Shown in pieces: positions 1 through 9,589 of a stretch of DNA of 61,789 nt. The notes below the pieces were generated by a model that saw nothing but the letters and a program-made list of their open reading frames with translations, was not told where the DNA came from and did no database searches. Location: the NCBI RefSeq assembly GCF_030814995.1, contig NZ_JAUSVX010000031.1, forward strand, positions 1 through 61,789, read 5' to 3'. Every line of letters begins with the position of its first letter. The first letter of the stretch is position 1. This DNA is from Labrys wisconsinensis. Its GTDB lineage: Bacteria; Pseudomonadota; Alphaproteobacteria; Rhizobiales; Labraceae. Position numbers and translations under genes: made by a program.

Positions 1-333
1 GAAGCTCCCCCGAGCCCACGCCGGGATCTTCCGGCGAATCTGATCTGACGTTAGGTCAGCGACAGTATCGTGACAACCCCAAATTGTAGGCAGATGCCCG
101 GAGCGACCGAACACCTATTCATCGTGGGGGGGGGCGCCGAGCCTTCTGCCAGTCTCCGCCGCACACCAGGCGCTGAGGTCGCATCCCCGGTGATGGTGTA
201 GCTGGATGGTAGCGAAGCCGCCCCGGGGGGTGCGCCCTCAACAGCGCCATAGCGGATCGTGGCCTGACGGCGTCAGCCACCCGGCAGCAAGCGCTCTGGA
301 CACGGAGCCTTGCCGCCGCTATGGAATGCGCAG
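1..333. other. Intergenic region, no gene recognised
   Basis: No convincing coding frame, RNA gene or repeat was seen here. It holds a G run near 125-134 and several short C/G runs. It is the region upstream of the membrane-bound ferritin gene and probably carries that gene's promoter, but I could not pick out convincing -35/-10 elements. Confidence 0.5.
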
Positions 334-350
334 TTTAGATATATTCTAAA
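334..350 (+). promoter_or_regulatory. Irr-type iron control element (ICE) upstream of mbfA
   Basis: The 17 bases TTTAGATATATTCTAAA form a perfect inverted repeat (TTTAGA, five bases, TCTAAA). This matches the TTTAGAA...TTCTAAA layout of the ICE motif bound by the Fur-family regulator Irr in rhizobia. It ends 10 bases before the chosen ATG of the membrane-bound ferritin gene, a position where binding would block expression. Irr is known to repress mbfA in Bradyrhizobium and Agrobacterium under low iron; that it does so here is inference. Confidence 0.8.
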
Positions 351-360
351 GAATGCACCC

Positions 361-1317
361 ATGAAGCGGTTCACCGACCTGACCGAAGCGGAAATCCTGG
401 CGCTCGCCGTCTCCAACGAGGAGGAGGATGCGCGCATCTACCTCCAGTTCGCCCAGCGCCTGCGCACCGACTATCCCGCCTCCGCCGCGCTGTTCGAGCG
501 CATGGCCGAGGAGGAGCAGGGCCACCGCCACAGCCTGCTGGAGCTTCACACCCGCAAGTACGGCCCGGTCCTGCCCTACGTCACCCGCCAGGACGTCAAG
601 GGGTTCCTCAAGCGCAACCCGATCTGGCTGCTCGACACGCTGCGCATCGACGCAGTGCGCCACCAGGCGGAGATCATGGAGCTGGAGGCGGCGAGCTTCT
701 ATGCCAAGGCGGCCGAGCGGGCGCGCGACGTCGACATTCGCAAGCTGCTCTCCGACCTCGCCGAGACCGAGCGCAAGCACGAGAGCCTGGCCAGCGAGCT
801 CGAGGAGACGCTCGTCCCCGGCACGGTCCGCGCCGAGGAGCACGAGACCGCGCGGCGCCTCTTCGTGCTGCAGATCGTGCAGCCCGGGCTGGCCGGGCTG
901 ATCGACGGCTCGATCTCGACTCTCGCCCCGATCTTCGCCGCCGCCTTCGCCACGCAGAACTCCTGGGACGCCTTCCGGGTCGGCCTCGCCGCCTCGATCG
1001 GCGCCGGCATCAGCATGGGCCTGACCGAGGCGCTCTCCGACGATGGCGCCATCACCGGCCGCGGCAACCCTCTGACGCGCGGCATCGCCTGCGGGGTGAT
1101 GACGGCGCTCGGCGGCCTCGGGCATACCCTGCCCTATCTCATCAGCGACTTCTGGACCGCCACGGCGACGGCCGCGGTGATCGTGGCGCTGGAGCTCGCC
1201 GCCATCGCCTGGATCCGCTGGCGCTACATGGAGACGCCGTTCACCTCGGCCATCGTCCAGGTGGTGCTCGGCGGCATCCTGGTGCTGCTCACCGGCATCT
1301 TCATCGGCAATGCCTGA
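361..1317 (+). CDS. mbfA: Membrane-bound ferritin MbfA (ferritin-like domain fused to VIT1 domain)
   Basis: 318 aa. The N-terminal half (about residues 1-155) is a ferritin-like/rubrerythrin four-helix domain with acidic di-iron ligands: E20-E22, the E52-x-x-H55 pair in EEEQGH, and ETERKHE near residue 140. The C-terminal half (about 175-318) has hydrophobic segments of the VIT1/CCC1 iron-transporter type. MbfA proteins of rhizobia sit in the inner membrane, export iron and protect against iron and peroxide stress. ATG 361 is chosen because the reading frame then begins MKRFTDLTEAE, as in the family; an upstream TTG at 310 would read through the ICE box. It is a single gene with its own Irr box, so it is probably derepressed in high iron. 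Confidence 0.9.
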   Translation: MKRFTDLTEAEILALAVSNEEEDARIYLQFAQRLRTDYPASAALFERMAEEEQGHRHSLLELHTRKYGPVLPYVTRQDVKGFLKRNPIWLLDTLRIDAVRHQAEIMELEAASFYAKAAERARDVDIRKLLSDLAETERKHESLASELEETLVPGTVRAEEHETARRLFVLQIVQPGLAGLIDGSISTLAPIFAAAFATQNSWDAFRVGLAASIGAGISMGLTEALSDDGAITGRGNPLTRGIACGVMTALGGLGHTLPYLISDFWTATATAAVIVALELAAIAWIRWRYMETPFTSAIVQVVLGGILVLLTGIFIGNA

Positions 1318-1386
1318 GCCTTGCCCAGAAAAAAGCCGCCGGGGGCGAGCCCCGACGGCCGGACTTTCCTGAAGCGGACGGCGCGC

Positions 1387-1554
1387 TCAGCGCGAAGCGG
1401 CGCCGCGCGCGATTTCATCGATACGGCCACGGAAGATACCGAGGTCGTAGAGCTCGCGGTCATCAAGCGCCGACAGAGCCTTGTAGGTCTGGCGATAGGC
1501 GCGATAGGCCGAAATGCGAGCGAAGAGCGTGGAGAACAGAGCGGTGAGGGCCAT
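1387..1554 (-). CDS. DUF1127 family small protein
   Basis: 55 aa, too short for usual ORF cut-offs. It has the DUF1127 layout: a short hydrophobic N terminus (MALTALFSTLFARI), an Arg/Tyr-rich stretch (YRAYRQTYKALSAL), then the hallmark DDRELYDLGIFRG and IDEIAR. ATG 1554 is preferred over ATG 1563 because an AAGGA ribosome-binding site ends 9 bases upstream of it and would abut the other. Such small Arg-rich proteins are common in alphaproteobacteria; some bind RNA and affect phosphate, carbon or stress physiology. The role here is unknown. It is a stand-alone gene between mbfA and ridA. Confidence 0.85.
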   Translation of the reverse strand: MALTALFSTLFARISAYRAYRQTYKALSALDDRELYDLGIFRGRIDEIARGAASR

Positions 1555-1653
1555 GGCGGACATTCCTTGCTACGAAAACGTTTGGTTGCCCGTGTATATA
1601 GCTTGAAACGGCGCGTTTTTGTGCAAAATCGCACCGACGGGCCGGAATGTCCG

Positions 1654-1672
1654 CCATGCAGAGACTGCATGG
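1654..1672 (-). terminator. Short perfect hairpin downstream of ridA
   Basis: CCATGCAG-AGA-CTGCATGG is an 8-bp perfect stem with a 3-base loop, about 40 bases after the ridA stop codon and upstream of the DUF1127 gene. There is no clear T run, so it may be a weak terminator or a control element in the DUF1127 leader. Confidence 0.35.
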
Positions 1673-1712
1673 ATTTGCGGCAGGCCGCTTAAGGATTTTG
1701 CAGAGCTTTGCC

Positions 1713-2057
1713 TTACAGGCTGGCAGTGACCTGAATTTCGACCAGCAGCTCCGGCAGGGCGAGCCGGGCTTCCACCGTGGCCCGGACCGGCAGGTTGTCC
1801 GGGTCGACCCAGGCGTCCCACACCTCGTTCATGGCGCTGAAGGAGGCGATATCGCGCAGCCAGATGCTGGTGGTGATGAGCTTGGCCTTGGAGGTGCCGG
1901 CCTGGGCCAGCAGCGCGTCGATCTGGGCGAGGATGTCGCGGGTCTGCGCCTTGACGTGTCCGGACGTGTCGGCCGCGGTGATGCCGGCGGTGGTGACGAT
2001 GCCATTGGCGACCACGGCCTGCGCGAAGCGCTTGCCGGGGTTGAGACGCTTGATCAT
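1713..2057 (-). CDS. RidA/YjgF/YER057c family protein
   Basis: 114 aa, the normal length for the family. RidA-type proteins form trimers and hydrolyse reactive enamine/imine intermediates released by PLP enzymes; other members act in specific catabolic pathways. The frame contains the family pattern: GIVTTAG near residues 19-25, QTRDILAQIDALLAQAG in the middle, a WDAWVD segment and PVRATVEARLALPELLVEI at the end, where the arginine of the R-A-T-V-E motif is the usual carboxylate-binding residue. ATG 2057 was chosen because the frame then begins MIKRLNPGKR as in relatives. It looks monocistronic. The exact subfamily and substrate cannot be read from the sequence. Confidence 0.9.
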   Translation of the reverse strand: MIKRLNPGKRFAQAVVANGIVTTAGITAADTSGHVKAQTRDILAQIDALLAQAGTSKAKLITTSIWLRDIASFSAMNEVWDAWVDPDNLPVRATVEARLALPELLVEIQVTASL

Positions 2058-2132
2058 GAAGGAACCCTCGAAAGTTGAGACCGGCGCTGTCTGGGGGATG
2101 GGCGGCATGAAGTCAAACGCCGCCAAGCCCGG

Positions 2133-2152
2133 GCAGGTTCTCCCGAACCTGC
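2133..2152. repeat. Dispersed 20-bp palindrome, copy 1
   Basis: GCAGGTTCTCCCGAACCTGC has 8-bp perfect arms and a 4-base loop. It lies between msrA and ridA, past the msrA stop. An exact copy in the opposite orientation lies at 16005-16024, and a few flanking bases (CACG) also agree, so this is probably a dispersed genomic repeat that may double as a transcription terminator. Confidence 0.7.
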
Positions 2153-2254
2153 TTCCACGTGGCAGTCCGAGCAGCCTCGATTCTGCATGAAAATGCAAAA
2201 TCAAGTCGTGGCTAAAGCCACGAGAGGCCGCCCCGGCGCCGGCCCCTCCTTCGC

Positions 2255-2995
2255 TCAGCCTCCCGCCTTCGCCACCAGCACCGGCGCATCGCGATAGAGG
2301 CCCGGGAACGTCCCCTTCAGCGCCTCCACCTTCGGCAGGTCGTTGATCATGATATAGGGGTGGTCGGGATGCCGGGCCAGGAAGTCCTGGTGATAGGCCT
2401 CGGCGGCATAGAAGCCCTTCAAGGGCTCGATCCGGGTGACGATCGGCCCGGAGAAGACGCCGGCCTGGTTCAGCTGGGCGATGTAGCTCTCGGCCACGCG
2501 CCGCTGCTCGGCATTGGCGGGGAAGATCGCCGAGCGGTACTGGGTGCCGCTGTCGGGCCCCTGGCGGTTGAGCTCGGTGGGATCGTGCACCACGGAGAAA
2601 TAGACCTGCAGCAGCTTGCCATAGCTGACCTGGCCGGGATCGAAGGTGATCTTCACCGATTCGGCATGGCCGGTATCCCCGCCGCTCACCGTCTCGTACT
2701 GCGCCGTCTCCTTGGCTCCGCCGGCATAGCCCGATACGGCCGCGCTGACGCCGCGCACGTGCTGGAACACGCCCTGCACGCCCCAGAAGCAGCCGCCGGC
2801 AAGGACCGCAGTCTCGACATGGCCATGCGCGGCCTCGTCGACGGCCGGCGACGGGATGGTCACCGCGCTTTCCGCCGCAGCAGGGGCCGCGTGAAGCAGC
2901 AGGGCGGCGAGGGACGCGGCGCAAAGCGCCGCCCCTCCGGCAAGCATGGTCCGGCGGGCGGCTCCGGCACCCGGCAATCCGAGCATCAGCGACAT
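2255..2995 (-). CDS. msrA: Exported peptide-methionine (S)-S-oxide reductase MsrA
   Basis: 246 aa. MsrA reduces methionine-S-sulfoxide in proteins. The catalytic motif GGCFWG is present with Cys69 as nucleophile, followed by the family blocks SGYAGG, GHAESVKITFDP and the Tyr/Asp-containing core. Residues 1-41 look like a signal sequence (R14-R15, a long hydrophobic stretch, cleavage near AAPAAAES), which points to the periplasm. Apart from Cys25 in the signal sequence, Cys69 is the only cysteine, so the usual resolving cysteines are missing and regeneration would need an external partner. It follows a molybdopterin oxidoreductase and cytochrome b on the same strand and may be co-transcribed with them. 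Confidence 0.9.
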   Translation of the reverse strand: MSLMLGLPGAGAARRTMLAGGAALCAASLAALLLHAAPAAAESAVTIPSPAVDEAAHGHVETAVLAGGCFWGVQGVFQHVRGVSAAVSGYAGGAKETAQYETVSGGDTGHAESVKITFDPGQVSYGKLLQVYFSVVHDPTELNRQGPDSGTQYRSAIFPANAEQRRVAESYIAQLNQAGVFSGPIVTRIEPLKGFYAAEAYHQDFLARHPDHPYIMINDLPKVEALKGTFPGLYRDAPVLVAKAGG

Positions 2996-3082
2996 GGGAC
3001 GGCTCCTTTGGCCTCAGGGTAAAGATCGCCCGCACGAGCGGGCATGCGCGGCACGCAGGCGCGCCGGCGCAGGCTGGACGGA

Positions 3083-3859
3083 TCAGATGCCCGCGTACCA
3101 TTCATAGCCGCGGTCCTCCCAGAAGCCGCCCTTGCCGCCGGCGATCGCGGCGAAGCTGTCGACGATCTCGATCCGCATCACATATTTGGCCTGCTTGTAG
3201 CCGAGCTGCCGCTCGACCCTGAGGCGCAGCGGCGCGCCGTGATCGACCGGCAGCGGCTGGCCGTTCATCGCGTAGGCGAGGATGGTCTGGGGATGGAAGG
3301 CGTCGATGAGGTCGACGCTCTCGTAATAGCGGCCGCTGCCGTCGAGCGACTGCTCGAGATCGTCGGCGCAATGGAACACGGCATAGCGGGCCTGCGGCGC
3401 CAGGCCCGCGGCCTGCAGCACCAGGCCGAGCGGCACGCCCGTCCATTTGCCGATGGCGCTCCAACCCTCGACGCAGTCGTGCCGGGTGATCTGGGTGCGC
3501 GCAGGCAGCTTCTTGAGATCGTCGAGCGACAGGCTGAGCTTGCGGGCGACCAGCCCGTCGACCGTGAGGCGCCAATCGGCGAACTTCGTCTCCAGGAGCC
3601 GGGCATAGTCCTCGCTGTCGGGCTTGGCCGTGCCGTTGGAGCGGAACACCGGCGAGAGGTCGGCCTCGGTGAATTCCCGTGCCAGCGCGCCGTTCGAGAG
3701 CAGCAGCCGCTGCGCCCAAATGGTCAGCGTCTCCGCCCTGGCCAGCACGTCGGTGACGCCGGCGCCCTGGCCGAAGGGATCGCAGGCGGCGAGGCCGATG
3801 CCACCGGCGGCGAGCGCCGCGCCGGCGAGCAGGCGGCGGCGGGTGAGGATCGCGCTCAT
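3083..3859 (-). CDS. Molybdopterin-dependent oxidoreductase, sulfite-oxidase/MsrP superfamily, Tat-exported
   Basis: 258 aa. The start shows a twin-arginine motif (TRRRLLAG) and a possible lipobox (L-A-A-C26). The core has RHDCVEGW with Cys129, the expected molybdenum ligand of the SUOX fold, and a later basic pattern (APLRLRVERQLGYKQAKYV) that contacts the pterin. These enzymes oxidise or reduce small S- or N-oxides, or methionine sulfoxide in the case of MsrP. ATG 3859 is chosen because it overlaps the stop of the upstream cytochrome gene (ATGA) and gives the Tat signal directly. The substrate is not evident; the cytochrome b partner suggests electron exchange with the quinone pool. Confidence 0.85.
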   Translation of the reverse strand: MSAILTRRRLLAGAALAAGGIGLAACDPFGQGAGVTDVLARAETLTIWAQRLLLSNGALAREFTEADLSPVFRSNGTAKPDSEDYARLLETKFADWRLTVDGLVARKLSLSLDDLKKLPARTQITRHDCVEGWSAIGKWTGVPLGLVLQAAGLAPQARYAVFHCADDLEQSLDGSGRYYESVDLIDAFHPQTILAYAMNGQPLPVDHGAPLRLRVERQLGYKQAKYVMRIEIVDSFAAIAGGKGGFWEDRGYEWYAGI

Positions 3860-4761
3860 GGCCGGGCTCCCGGGCTGGCAGGCTCGTCGGTCGCGATGGC
3901 GTAGCGGCCGGTGATCATCGAGCGCAGGTTGTTCCACAGCCCCGAGGCCAGCACCATGGCGAGGTGGACGGCGACGAACAGGACCAGCGTCGAAGCGGTG
4001 AGGAAATGGATGGTGCGGGCCGACTGGCGCCCGCCGAAGACGTCGAGCAGCCAGGGCGCGGCCGCATCGATCCCCGGCGACATGGTGAGGCCGGTCGCCA
4101 CCATCAGCGGCAGCAGCCCGAAGATCACGGCGAGATAGGCGAGCTTCTGCAGCACGTTGTAGCGCCGCGCCGCCTCGCCCTTGGCAAAGCGCAGCCGCGC
4201 ATGGTCGGCGATCTCGTGCAGGATGTGGCGCGGCGCCAGCTGGTCGGCGCTCGGCGCGAGGTCACGGCGGAAATGCCCGCCCACCAGCCCGTAGACGAGA
4301 TAGGTGAGGCCGTTGAGCACGAACAGCCAGGCGAAGAAGAAGTGCCAGCGCCGTCCCGTCGCCAGGTCCTGATAGCTCGGGATGGTCAGCCAGGCGGGGA
4401 AGGCGCGCGCCGTCAGCTCTCCGTCGACATCCGAGGCGCCGAGGACGCCGGTCGTGGTCAGGCTGAAGCCGCCGATCCGCGTGACGCCCTTGATGTCGTC
4501 ACCGCTGTCATCGGCGCCGATGGCGATGAAGGGCGTGTCGGCGTCGGCGCCGTACTGGCCCCAGTAGAGCGCGGGGTGGGCGTTGAAGATCTGCAGGCCG
4601 CTGAGCAGCAGAAAGCCGAGGCAGATCACGTTGAGCCAGTGCGTCAGGCGCACCGGCAGGGAATGTCGATGGATCAGCAGCCTGCCCGGCCGGGCCGTCC
4701 CTGCGATGCTGCGCACGCCTGCCTCCTGCATTCGGTCCAGCGCGACGCGGTCGGGACGCAT
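3856..4761 (-). CDS. Membrane cytochrome b (b561/b6-type) partner of the molybdoenzyme
   Basis: 301 aa with four hydrophobic helices near residues 37-58, 143-163, 205-225 and 250-275, each with histidines placed to bind haem b (for example HSLPVRLTHW, RRWHFFFAW, HFLTASTL and VHLAM). A periplasmic-looking loop lies between helices 1 and 2. The family passes electrons between quinol and periplasmic oxidoreductases. The 4-base overlap with the molybdopterin gene argues for co-translation and a two-protein complex. The start is uncertain: no good ribosome-binding site precedes 4761, and Met11 is possible. Confidence 0.8.
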   Translation of the reverse strand: MRPDRVALDRMQEAGVRSIAGTARPGRLLIHRHSLPVRLTHWLNVICLGFLLLSGLQIFNAHPALYWGQYGADADTPFIAIGADDSGDDIKGVTRIGGFSLTTTGVLGASDVDGELTARAFPAWLTIPSYQDLATGRRWHFFFAWLFVLNGLTYLVYGLVGGHFRRDLAPSADQLAPRHILHEIADHARLRFAKGEAARRYNVLQKLAYLAVIFGLLPLMVATGLTMSPGIDAAAPWLLDVFGGRQSARTIHFLTASTLVLFVAVHLAMVLASGLWNNLRSMITGRYAIATDEPASPGARP

Positions 4762-4853
4762 CGTCGCTTGCAGGAGAGTTTCGCAGGAACAGGGGTGTCG
4801 GTTTCGCCTTCACCGCAATGTGATGCGCTCGTGCGGCGGGCGGTCGTCATGCG

Positions 4854-4887
4854 GAACGGGCGGGCCGTCGCGACGGCCCGCCCGTTC
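4854..4887 (-). terminator. 34-bp perfect G+C-rich palindrome, likely terminator
   Basis: GAACGGGCGGGCCGTCG is followed at once by its exact reverse complement, giving a 17-bp stem that begins 8 bases after the stop codon of the small secreted protein gene on the minus strand. There is no T tract. The position fits a transcription stop or a 3-prime RNA stabiliser. Confidence 0.6.
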
Positions 4888-4894
4888 GCGTCCG

Positions 4895-5224
4895 TCAGTA
4901 ATAGGGCCGGTAGCGATGATAGTGCCGATAGTGGCTGTAGCGGCCGTCCCACGGCGCATAGTGGCGGCGATAGGTGTCACGCAGATATTCCGGCGAATGC
5001 AGCCCGTGGCGCTCGCGATAGATATAGGACGGCGAGTGATAGGGCCGGCCGTAGCGCCGATGATGGTAATAATTGCCGTCGCCGTAATACCCGACCTTCT
5101 CGACGGAAATCGGCGCATCCGCGGTGATCGACGACTGGACGGGCATCGCGGAAGCCGGAGCAGCCACGAACAAGCCCGCGCCGACGGTGGCCGCGACAGC
5201 GAAGATCAACGATCTCAAACGCAT
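4895..5224 (-). CDS. Small secreted Tyr/His/Arg-rich protein
   Basis: 109 aa. A clear signal peptide (MRLRSLIFAVAATVGAGLFV to about ASA) is followed by a mature part of low complexity, very rich in Tyr, His and Arg (YYHHRRYGRPYH, RRHYAPWDGRYSHYRHYHR). Proteins like this occur widely in rhizobia without a known job; the composition could suit metal, polyanion or surface binding, but that is speculation. ATG 5224 is preferred to the upstream ATG 5236 because GGAG lies 6 bases before it. It is monocistronic, with a strong palindrome after the stop. Confidence 0.75.
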   Translation of the reverse strand: MRLRSLIFAVAATVGAGLFVAAPASAMPVQSSITADAPISVEKVGYYGDGNYYHHRRYGRPYHSPSYIYRERHGLHSPEYLRDTYRRHYAPWDGRYSHYRHYHRYRPYY

Positions 5225-5382
5225 AATCCACTCCATGCCTCACGACTTTCGATCGGATCGTGCAATGCACAACTCGAAAGTACTGATGGAAATCTATCGA
5301 GACTTGCCTGAACAACGCCTGAACGCGGCTTTTGTTTCACGTTCATCGACGGGCGGCGGACGGGGCGCCCGCCGCGCCGGCT

Positions 5383-6744
5383 TCAGTCCTGCTCGTAGCC
5401 GTAGATCTCCGGCAGGATGAAGATCGCCGCCAGGAGGCCGACGAGCGGGAAGATGGCGACGCTGAGCGTCGCATTGGCCTGGCCGATCGTCTCGAACACC
5501 TTCGGAAACAGGAAGATCGCCAGGAAGGACGGCAGCTTCACGAAGATATAGGCAAAGCCGCTGGCGGTGCCGCGATATTGCGGCCTGGCGACCACGGTCG
5601 GGATGGTCATGCAGTTCGAGGCATCCCAGTAGTGGCCCCAGAGCATGGCCGCCGCCGCGAAGGGCAGGAGCGCGGTGTGGCCGGTATGGAGCGCCCAGCC
5701 CGCGACCAGCAGCGACACGAGCACGATGGCGAAGCCCGCGATCGAGATGCCGCGCTGGCCGATCTTCGGCGTCAGCAACGGTCCGACCCAGCCGGAGATG
5801 GCGGCGATGACGTAGAGCGCCATGGTGACGAGATTGGTGCCCAGGACCGAGCTGACCCCGACCATGACGAACAGGACCGGCAGGTAGAAGGCGAAGGTGG
5901 AGAACTCGCTGCCTTGGCAGAAGCAGGCGATCCAGCCATAGATCGTGGCACGCCAGCGGATCGGATCCTTGCGGGTGTCGGCCAGGAACTCGGTCGCGCT
6001 CGGGTGCGGCACCTCCACGTCCTGGTCCGGCAGCATGTCGAGATTGTCGCCGAACATGCCCTTGGACACCTGCTTGGCCTCGCGGAACCGGCCGCGGCGG
6101 ATCAGCCAGACCGCCGTCTCCGGCAGGTCGTGGCGCATCACCAGGATGATCAGCGCCGGCAGGGCGCCGAGGCCGAGCGTCACGCGCCAGATCAGCTCGG
6201 GGTCGAGCTGGGTCACCAGGAAGATCGCCACCACCGCGAGCGTCAGCACCTGGCCGATGGCGAACATGAACTGCCAGCGGTTGCCCATGACCTCGCGCTC
6301 GCCCTTGGGCATGGATTCCATGATGTAGGTGTAGCCGTTGGAGATGTCGGAGCCGAGCGGCACCCCGAGCAGGAGGCGCACCACCACCAGCCACTCGACG
6401 CTCGGCACGAAGGCCTGGGTCAGGGCGAGCACGATGAACAGGATCATGGTGGCCAGGAACATGACGCGCCGGCCGATCCGGTCGGCCAGCCAGCCGCCGA
6501 TCAGCGCGCCGATCAGCGCACCGCCCTGGGTGCCGGCCGCGGCGAGGCCGAGGAGCAGCGGATCCGGATTGAACTGCTGCTTGATGAAGATCAGCACGAA
6601 AGCAATGGAATAGAGATCCCAGGCCTCGACCAGGATCGAGGCCATCATCAGCCAGCCGATCCGGTTGCCCTTGGGATTGTACTTGCTGACCAGATGGCGC
6701 ACGGCGCCGTCCATGGCCGCTTGGCTGCTCGCCGCGACAGGCAT
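5383..6744 (-). CDS. MFS transporter, metabolite:H+ symporter type
   Basis: 453 aa with about 12 hydrophobic helices. It carries the MFS loop signature after helix 2 (GGWLADRIGRRVMF) and a second related motif in the middle (MPKGEREVMGNR), so it is a secondary transporter of the sugar/carboxylate-porter type in the inner membrane. ATG 6744 is chosen because AAGGAAG lies about 6 bases upstream; an in-frame start 30 bases earlier has no such site. No enzyme gene is adjacent on the same strand except the remnant at 6813-7036, so the substrate cannot be inferred beyond a possible sugar acid or other small carboxylate. Confidence 0.85.
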   Translation of the reverse strand: MPVAASSQAAMDGAVRHLVSKYNPKGNRIGWLMMASILVEAWDLYSIAFVLIFIKQQFNPDPLLLGLAAAGTQGGALIGALIGGWLADRIGRRVMFLATMILFIVLALTQAFVPSVEWLVVVRLLLGVPLGSDISNGYTYIMESMPKGEREVMGNRWQFMFAIGQVLTLAVVAIFLVTQLDPELIWRVTLGLGALPALIILVMRHDLPETAVWLIRRGRFREAKQVSKGMFGDNLDMLPDQDVEVPHPSATEFLADTRKDPIRWRATIYGWIACFCQGSEFSTFAFYLPVLFVMVGVSSVLGTNLVTMALYVIAAISGWVGPLLTPKIGQRGISIAGFAIVLVSLLVAGWALHTGHTALLPFAAAAMLWGHYWDASNCMTIPTVVARPQYRGTASGFAYIFVKLPSFLAIFLFPKVFETIGQANATLSVAIFPLVGLLAAIFILPEIYGYEQD

Positions 6745-6812
6745 CTTGTTCTTCCTTGTCAAACCTCGAGACATTCAAACGCTTGCACCGGCGCCATCGG
6801 GCGGGGGGCCCG

Positions 6813-7032
6813 TCACGCGAAGACGGTGCCGCCTTCGAGCGCGGCGTTCCGGACAGGCAGGATCTCCGGGGCGAAGGAGGGCTTCGCACATTCGGCTTCG
6901 TCGACCTCGATGTCGAGGCCCGGCGCATCGGGATCGTGCGAGCGGCGTTCTAGCACCGGAATCGGGCCGGGCACCACAGCCGATTGCCGGTGCGCGGCTC
7001 GACCGCGCAGGCGACGTCGCCCCTCGTCTCCG

Positions 7033-7036
<4 letters not shown>
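6813..7036 (-). pseudogene. Decayed gene after the ABC fusion; C-terminal end resembles mandelate-racemase/dehydratase family
   Basis: An ATG at 7036 overlaps the TGA of the ABC fusion gene (ATGA), as for a translationally coupled gene, but its frame (MTETRGDVACAVEPRTG...) stops after 28 codons at 6950. In another frame, ending at 6813, the pieces PGLDIEVDEAECAK and FAPEILPVRNAALEGGTVFA look like the extreme C terminus of enolase-superfamily sugar-acid dehydratases. The simplest reading is a dehydratase gene reduced to its two ends by deletion and frameshift. The family call rests on a short segment read by eye. Confidence 0.4.
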
Positions 7037-9546
<2,510 letters not shown>

Positions 9547-9589
9547 GCAAGAGGGTCCTGATGATCGCGGGGCCCCGGCGGCGGGAGGC

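Noticed and set aside
428-1125. Long open frames inside mbfA on both strands
   Set aside because: They are shadows of the high-G+C gene: their translations are low-complexity Arg/Ala/Ser strings without domain pattern, while the mbfA frame has di-iron and VIT1 motifs.
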